A DNA stretch of 37,268 nt from an uncultured Gammaproteobacteria bacterium. Its GTDB lineage: Bacteria > Pseudomonadota > Gammaproteobacteria > Steroidobacterales > UBA11654. Both the position numbers and the translations under genes were made by a program. The notes beneath the pieces are model-generated. The model searched no databases. It was not told where the DNA came from and saw only the letters and a list, made by a program, of their open reading frames with translations. The DNA is taken from positions 1-37,268 of the forward strand of contig CACJRN010000014.1 in the NCBI GenBank assembly GCA_902595845.1, in the 5' to 3' direction. Position 1 is the stretch's first letter; every line of letters starts with the position of its first letter. This document shows positions 34,095-37,268 of this stretch, in pieces.

Positions 34095-34841
34095 TTATCT
34101 TGTGATCGTATATCCGGTCTGCTCCAGAATAAAACGGTCTTCTGTTAAATTGGCAACCTCAACAACCTTTCCTTTTTCATTGAACATGAATCTTGTAACC
34201 GTATAGGCCATAAAATCAAGATCAACCATATTATCTGTTTGAGTTGCATGAGATAAAACATAGACAATATTATCTTTTGATAAAACTTCAATAATTCTAA
34301 ATTCCTTTGCAGGCCAAGAATCTGCATCTCCTGAGTTCATATTCTCTAGAACTTGAGCTTTTGTTATTTCACCTCTAATCGTGCCTCTTGCAAAACTAAT
34401 TTCCATTTCATTTCCGTCTCGCTCAATGACAGCACTAATTTTCTTACCGGGTAACCCTCTGAAAGGAAGCTTGCCAAAATTCTCAGGTGAAACTTTTATT
34501 CCTTCAACTTCCAAGAATAAATCGCCGACCATTAATACACCATCTGCAGGACTGTCTGGAGTAACTCGCCCTACTCTCATTTCATTTTCTCTTGGATCCC
34601 AATTGAAACCAAAACCGACATAACGTCCTTGAACTGATATTCCATCATCGGCCATATTTTGCTCAACCATTTTGATAGAAGCATCTTTTCCAGTATAGCC
34701 AGCTGTCACCCAATCAGAGGCAACAGTCTCATTTCCGCTTGAATGCCCTTTCTCATGATCCAAATGACCGCCTGTCATTCCGGGCAGTGAGAACATCAGG
34801 CAAATTAGACTCAATACCTTGAGGTATAAATTCTTGTTCAT
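34095..34841 (-). CDS. Exported PDZ-domain protein
   Basis: A 248-residue protein. Residues 1-22 are a signal peptide, followed by a His-rich linker (GGHLDHEKGHSSG). A PDZ domain spans about 72-153: the carboxylate-binding loop YVGFGFN, VGRVTPDSPADG, LMVGDLFLEVEG and ISAVIERDGNEMEIS. The C-terminal part (about 155-248) has strands resembling an NTF2-like or lipid-binding fold (DFMAYTVTRFMFNEKGKVV) with no protease residues. It may bind C-terminal peptides in the periplasm. A good ribosome site (AGGAG) precedes the ATG. A terminator-like hairpin lies in its leader (34853-34882), so expression may be conditional. Confidence 0.8.
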   Translation of the reverse strand: MNKNLYLKVLSLICLMFSLPGMTGGHLDHEKGHSSGNETVASDWVTAGYTGKDASIKMVEQNMADDGISVQGRYVGFGFNWDPRENEMRVGRVTPDSPADGVLMVGDLFLEVEGIKVSPENFGKLPFRGLPGKKISAVIERDGNEMEISFARGTIRGEITKAQVLENMNSGDADSWPAKEFRIIEVLSKDNIVYVLSHATQTDNMVDLDFMAYTVTRFMFNEKGKVVEVANLTEDRFILEQTGYTITR

Positions 34842-34852
34842 ATCTTTCTCCT

Positions 34853-34882
34853 AAAATAAAAAAGAGGTCTCTTTTTGAGACC
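34853..34882 (-). terminator. Terminator-like hairpin in the leader of the PDZ gene (possible attenuator)
   Basis: On the minus strand GGTCTC and GAGACC (34882-34877 and 34871-34866) form a 6-base stem with a 5-base A loop, directly followed by TCTTTTTTATTTT, then AGGAG and the ATG. No gene on the minus strand ends here: the next gene to the right is on the plus strand. The signal therefore acts within the PDZ gene's own leader. A TATAAG (34905-34900) upstream is a possible -10 with a weak, 15-base-spaced TTGATC. Confidence 0.6.
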
Positions 34883-34959
34883 CCCATCACATAATTCACC
34901 TTATAAGATTAGGAGCAATAGATCAATTCTCATTAATCTTTTTAAAAACATCTTGTAAG

Positions 34960-35814
34960 ATGAGAAGCATGCATTATTCAAAAAGAACGCCAGAAAAACT
35001 TGATATTGAAGTCAGAAGACCTCACTTTGATCTTAGTTCAGACCTTAAAGAAGATTGGTTTGATGGTAGTGCATTTAAAACAGCATTTGAAAATGCATTT
35101 TCACTTTTATTCCCTATTGGTGAAAAGGCATTCATCGAGTCTGTTAGAAATTTTGAGGATCAAATTTCTGACCCTAAACTATTGAAAGAAATCAAAGCAT
35201 TCTATGGGCAAGAAGCTGCTCATAGGAAGGTTCATCAGCAATATAATGAGATGCTCTGTGATTTAAGGGGATATGATTTGGTACACCTAACAAAGCCACA
35301 GGTTGAAAGACATCAGAATAGATATAGTCTACTTACTCCATATCAAAGACTTGCTGCTACAGTTGCTGCAGAACATCTCACTGCAATATTGGCTGATGAT
35401 TTAATGAAGAATAAAGATCATTTTGCTGATCAAGGAAAAAGTGTTGCTAAGCTCTGGTATTGGCATGCGTTGGAAGAATCAGAACATAAGGCTGTTGCAT
35501 TTGATGTATACATACAAGTTGGCGGAACAATAAAGGGCAGAAGAAAAGCACTAATTTTTGCAACTTTTTTCATACTGAAAGACACTTTCAGGTCTATGTT
35601 CATTATGCTAAAAAATGATGGCCAATTATGGAAAATAAGAACTTGGATGGATGGGATTAATTTCTTATTTCTAAAACCTGGAATTCTCAGAAGAATTCTT
35701 ATTCCATGGTTAAAGTTCTTTAAGAAAGATTTTCACCCTTGGGATCATAATAATTTAGATTCAATTGATTATTGGAAAAGGCAGATTCCTCAAAAAAGTA
35801 CCGCTAATCTTTGA
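34960..35814 (+). CDS. PF10118-family ferritin-like metal-dependent protein
   Basis: A 284-residue protein of the family annotated as predicted metal-dependent hydrolase (PF10118). The helical core carries a di-iron-type ligand set: Glu55 or Glu60, Glu85-x-x-His88, Glu138 and Glu173-x-x-His176. This looks more like a ferritin-like oxygenase or oxidase than a hydrolase. The C-terminal third is hydrophobic and basic (IFATFFILKDTFRSMFIML, KKDFHPWDHNN), suggesting membrane association. The ATG at 34969 (residue 4), with GAGAAG before it, is an alternative start. The substrate is unknown. Its stop codon lies inside the -35 element of the next gene. Confidence 0.82.
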   Translation: MRSMHYSKRTPEKLDIEVRRPHFDLSSDLKEDWFDGSAFKTAFENAFSLLFPIGEKAFIESVRNFEDQISDPKLLKEIKAFYGQEAAHRKVHQQYNEMLCDLRGYDLVHLTKPQVERHQNRYSLLTPYQRLAATVAAEHLTAILADDLMKNKDHFADQGKSVAKLWYWHALEESEHKAVAFDVYIQVGGTIKGRRKALIFATFFILKDTFRSMFIMLKNDGQLWKIRTWMDGINFLFLKPGILRRILIPWLKFFKKDFHPWDHNNLDSIDYWKRQIPQKSTANL

Positions 35815-35840
35815 CAAAAAAACAATAGTTTTGATATACC
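35811..35840 (+). promoter_or_regulatory. Sigma-70 promoter for the 68-aa membrane protein
   Basis: A perfect TTGACA (35811-35816) and TATACC (35835-35840) are 18 bases apart; GATATA (35833-35838) at 16 bases is an alternative -10. The -35 overlaps the stop of the PF10118 gene. The predicted leader of about 38 bases ends in the AGGGGAG ribosome site. The tight promoter-gene-terminator unit suggests separate, strong expression. Confidence 0.65.
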
Positions 35841-35884
35841 TGTTAATGTAAATTTCTAAATTATTACTTATTAGGGGAGTAGTT

Positions 35885-36091
35885 ATGAATAATATCAAAG
35901 CATGGATTGGGGATTTCACAGGAATCGTTGTTAGCTTAATCGCTCTAGGAGTGGTTGCTGGCGTTGTTTTTGGAGATGTTCCTTTTGTAGGCGGAATTGC
36001 ATCTAATTTTGCAGATACAGTCAATATGCTAGGTGATGCAGGTGCAGTTGGTGCACTTGCTCTTGCAATTATAGTCGGCTTATACGACTAG
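35885..36091 (+). CDS. Small glycine/alanine-rich membrane protein (68 aa), monocistronic
   Basis: No family recognised. The 68 residues hold two hydrophobic helices (about 13-30 and 52-66) separated by a short polar loop (ASNFADTVNMLGDAG), rich in Gly, Ala and Val, with few charges. The ribosome site AGGGGAG six bases before the ATG is very strong. It has its own consensus -35 upstream and a strong terminator 29 bases after the stop, so it is a stand-alone transcript likely made in quantity. A reverse-strand frame over the same bases shows no ribosome site. Confidence 0.8.
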   Translation: MNNIKAWIGDFTGIVVSLIALGVVAGVVFGDVPFVGGIASNFADTVNMLGDAGAVGALALAIIVGLYD

Positions 36092-36119
36092 ATCATCGAT
36101 CATTATATAAGTACTTAAG

Positions 36120-36146
36120 AGAGCCCCATGATGGGGCTCTTTTTTT
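36120..36146 (+). terminator. Rho-independent terminator after the 68-aa membrane gene
   Basis: AGAGCCCC (36120-36127) pairs with GGGGCTCT (36133-36140) around ATGAT and is followed by six T. The T-run overlaps the TAA stop of the convergent isocitrate lyase gene (36145-36147). On the other strand the stem is not followed by T, so it terminates mainly the plus-strand transcript. Confidence 0.92.
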
Positions 36147-37268
36147 ACCCAAATTGCTCACTCTCAGTTGAATCTGCTAATGCAGCAACACTGTCTGCAC
36201 CAACTGCTTGGCTGATTGCATCAAAATAACCGACCCCAACTTCTGCCTGATGCTTAACAGTCGTGAAACCATACTGTTGATAATCAAACTCCTTTTCCTG
36301 AAGCTTACTATAAGCCAACATGCCTAATTTCTTATACTCTCTAGCAAAATCAAAGACAGCAAAGTTTGTAGAATGAAATCCAGCAAGTGTAATGAATTGA
36401 AATTTAAAGCCCATTTTCCCGAGCTCTTTTTGAAACTCAGCTAATTCATTCTCAGAGGGAATATGCTGCTTCCAATTAAAACTTGGCGAGCAGTTATATG
36501 CCAATAATTGATCAGGGTGTGCTCCTCGAACTGCATCTGCAAATTTCTTAGCGTCTTTCAAGCAGGGTTTAGAAGTTTCACACCAAACCAGATCAGCATA
36601 TTCAGCAAAAGCCTGTCCTCTATCACAGCCCATATCTAGTCCACCTGTGATTTGATAAAAACCTTCAGAGGTCCGCTCACCTGTCATGTACTTTTTGTCA
36701 ATATCATCTACATCGGTCATCAGTAATTTTGCTGCTTCAGCATCTGTTCTCGCGATGATCAATGTATCAGTGCCTGCAACATCTGCAGCCAACCTTGCAG
36801 CATTTAAATTTCTAATTGCTTGGCTTGTGGATATAAGGACTTTTCCTCCTAGGTGACCACATTTCTTTTCCGCAGATAGTTGATCCTCAAAATGAACGGC
36901 AGCTGCTCCTGCCTCAATAAGATTACGAGATAATTCATAAGCATTTAACGCACCACCGAAACCGGCCTCCGCATCAGCTATGATTGGAGCATAATAAAAA
37001 CCTTCTCTACCCTCTTGAACTTGAATTTGATCCTGTCTGCGAAATGCATTGTTGATGTTCTTCACCGCGTTGGGTACAGAATCAACTGAATATAAGCTCT
37101 GATCTGGGTAGACTTCATTATTACTATTGGCAGATGCTGCAACTTGCCATCCTGATACATAGATGGCTTTGAGTCCTGCTTTTACATGCTGAACAGCCTG
37201 CTGGCCATTGTATGCACCAAAGGTATTTACATAGGGCTCACTCTCGAATAGATCTCTCAACTGTTTAG
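36145..37268 (-). CDS. aceA: Isocitrate lyase, 5'-truncated by window edge
   Basis: Cleaves isocitrate to glyoxylate and succinate, the entry to the glyoxylate shunt, allowing growth on C2 compounds or fatty acids. The frame is open to the right edge: the TTG at 37258-37260 is an internal Leu in LRDLFESEPYVN, so roughly 60 N-terminal residues lie outside the window. Visible motifs: SGWQVAA, YPDQSLYSVDSVP, the metal-binding DAEAGFGG, catalytic Cys in KKCGHLGGK (36853-36867), NCSPSFNW and the C-terminal ADSTESEQFG. Length from these points matches the common 430-residue bacterial enzyme. Convergent with the small membrane gene. Nothing downstream suggests malate synthase in this window. Confidence 0.97.
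   Translation of the reverse strand, partial: KQLRDLFESEPYVNTFGAYNGQQAVQHVKAGLKAIYVSGWQVAASANSNNEVYPDQSLYSVDSVPNAVKNINNAFRRQDQIQVQEGREGFYYAPIIADAEAGFGGALNAYELSRNLIEAGAAAVHFEDQLSAEKKCGHLGGKVLISTSQAIRNLNAARLAADVAGTDTLIIARTDAEAAKLLMTDVDDIDKKYMTGERTSEGFYQITGGLDMGCDRGQAFAEYADLVWCETSKPCLKDAKKFADAVRGAHPDQLLAYNCSPSFNWKQHIPSENELAEFQKELGKMGFKFQFITLAGFHSTNFAVFDFAREYKKLGMLAYSKLQEKEFDYQQYGFTTVKHQAEVGVGYFDAISQAVGADSVAALADSTESEQFG

Noticed and set aside
35761-36024. An 87-codon minus-strand frame over the 68-residue membrane gene
   Set aside because: The plus-strand gene has promoter, ribosome site and terminator; the reverse frame has none of these.
1-37268. Mobile element, prophage, defence system, CRISPR array or tRNA
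   Set aside because: No transposase, integrase, phage, nuclease-defence or repeat-spacer pattern was seen, and no spacer contains a cloverleaf-like sequence; the exciting-system prompt is met only by small operons of unknown role.

Overview
The window reads as a dense, AT-rich chromosomal segment of a marine-type gammaproteobacterium with a streamlined genome. Evidence is the 1010-residue TonB-dependent receptor, the Na+-coupled transporters (BCCT, DAACS, SLC13, SSS), proteobacterial LysR, isocitrate lyase and gamma-glutamyltransferase, very short spacers and overlapping gene ends. A SAR86-like or related low-GC lineage would fit, but no rRNA or marker gene is present, so this is an inference. 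I see no tRNA, rRNA, CRISPR array, insertion sequence, phage gene or plasmid module, and no gene-free stretch over 300 bases; the longest spacer is 144 bases (17283-17426).

Layout. 1-4331: alcohol/aldehyde oxidation. A quinohemoprotein alcohol dehydrogenase (cut by the left edge) faces a three-gene minus-strand operon of class II aldolase, aldehyde dehydrogenase and a thioredoxin-like [2Fe-2S] ferredoxin. 4428-8099: a 44-residue membrane protein overlapping a BCCT transporter, then a secreted S9 peptidase. 8103-14179 (minus): gamma-glutamyltransferase, a DAACS dicarboxylate/glutamate symporter, pyruvate kinase and an HMG-CoA synthase-like enzyme. 14204-20360: a strong terminator, the TonB-dependent receptor, a divergent LysR regulator with two dyads in the shared spacer, an SLC13 carrier and a LOG-family protein.

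20374-25331 (minus): a tightly packed, translationally coupled seven-gene operon (two VOC proteins, a small membrane protein, an NTF2-like protein, the small and large subunits of a VC_2705-type Na+/solute symporter, and a DUF1295 membrane enzyme). 25423-26201: glutathione peroxidase and a DUF1330 protein. 26202-28756 (minus): a coupled trio of SAM methyltransferase, coiled-coil protein and a CinA-like/nucleotidyltransferase fusion. 28882-34028: a secreted protein of unknown role, a di-iron sterol-desaturase-family hydroxylase, a 39-residue membrane peptide, a PPOX-fold flavin protein, two convergent alpha/beta hydrolases (one with His in place of the nucleophilic Ser), an NADP oxidoreductase and a GNAT-like protein. 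34054-36146: a hairpin, a secreted PDZ protein with a terminator-like hairpin in its leader, a ferritin-like PF10118 protein, and a 68-residue membrane protein with its own consensus-like promoter and terminator. 36145-37268: isocitrate lyase, cut by the right edge.

Taken together the genes suggest a heterotroph that oxidises alcohols and aldehydes in the periplasm, takes up organic acids, amino acids and compatible solutes with Na+, breaks down peptides and gamma-glutamyl compounds outside the cytoplasm, and uses the glyoxylate shunt. Most genes are ordinary metabolic genes. The less explained items are the methyltransferase/coiled-coil/CinA-nucleotidyltransferase operon, the small membrane proteins, the PDZ-gene leader hairpin and the altered hydrolase.
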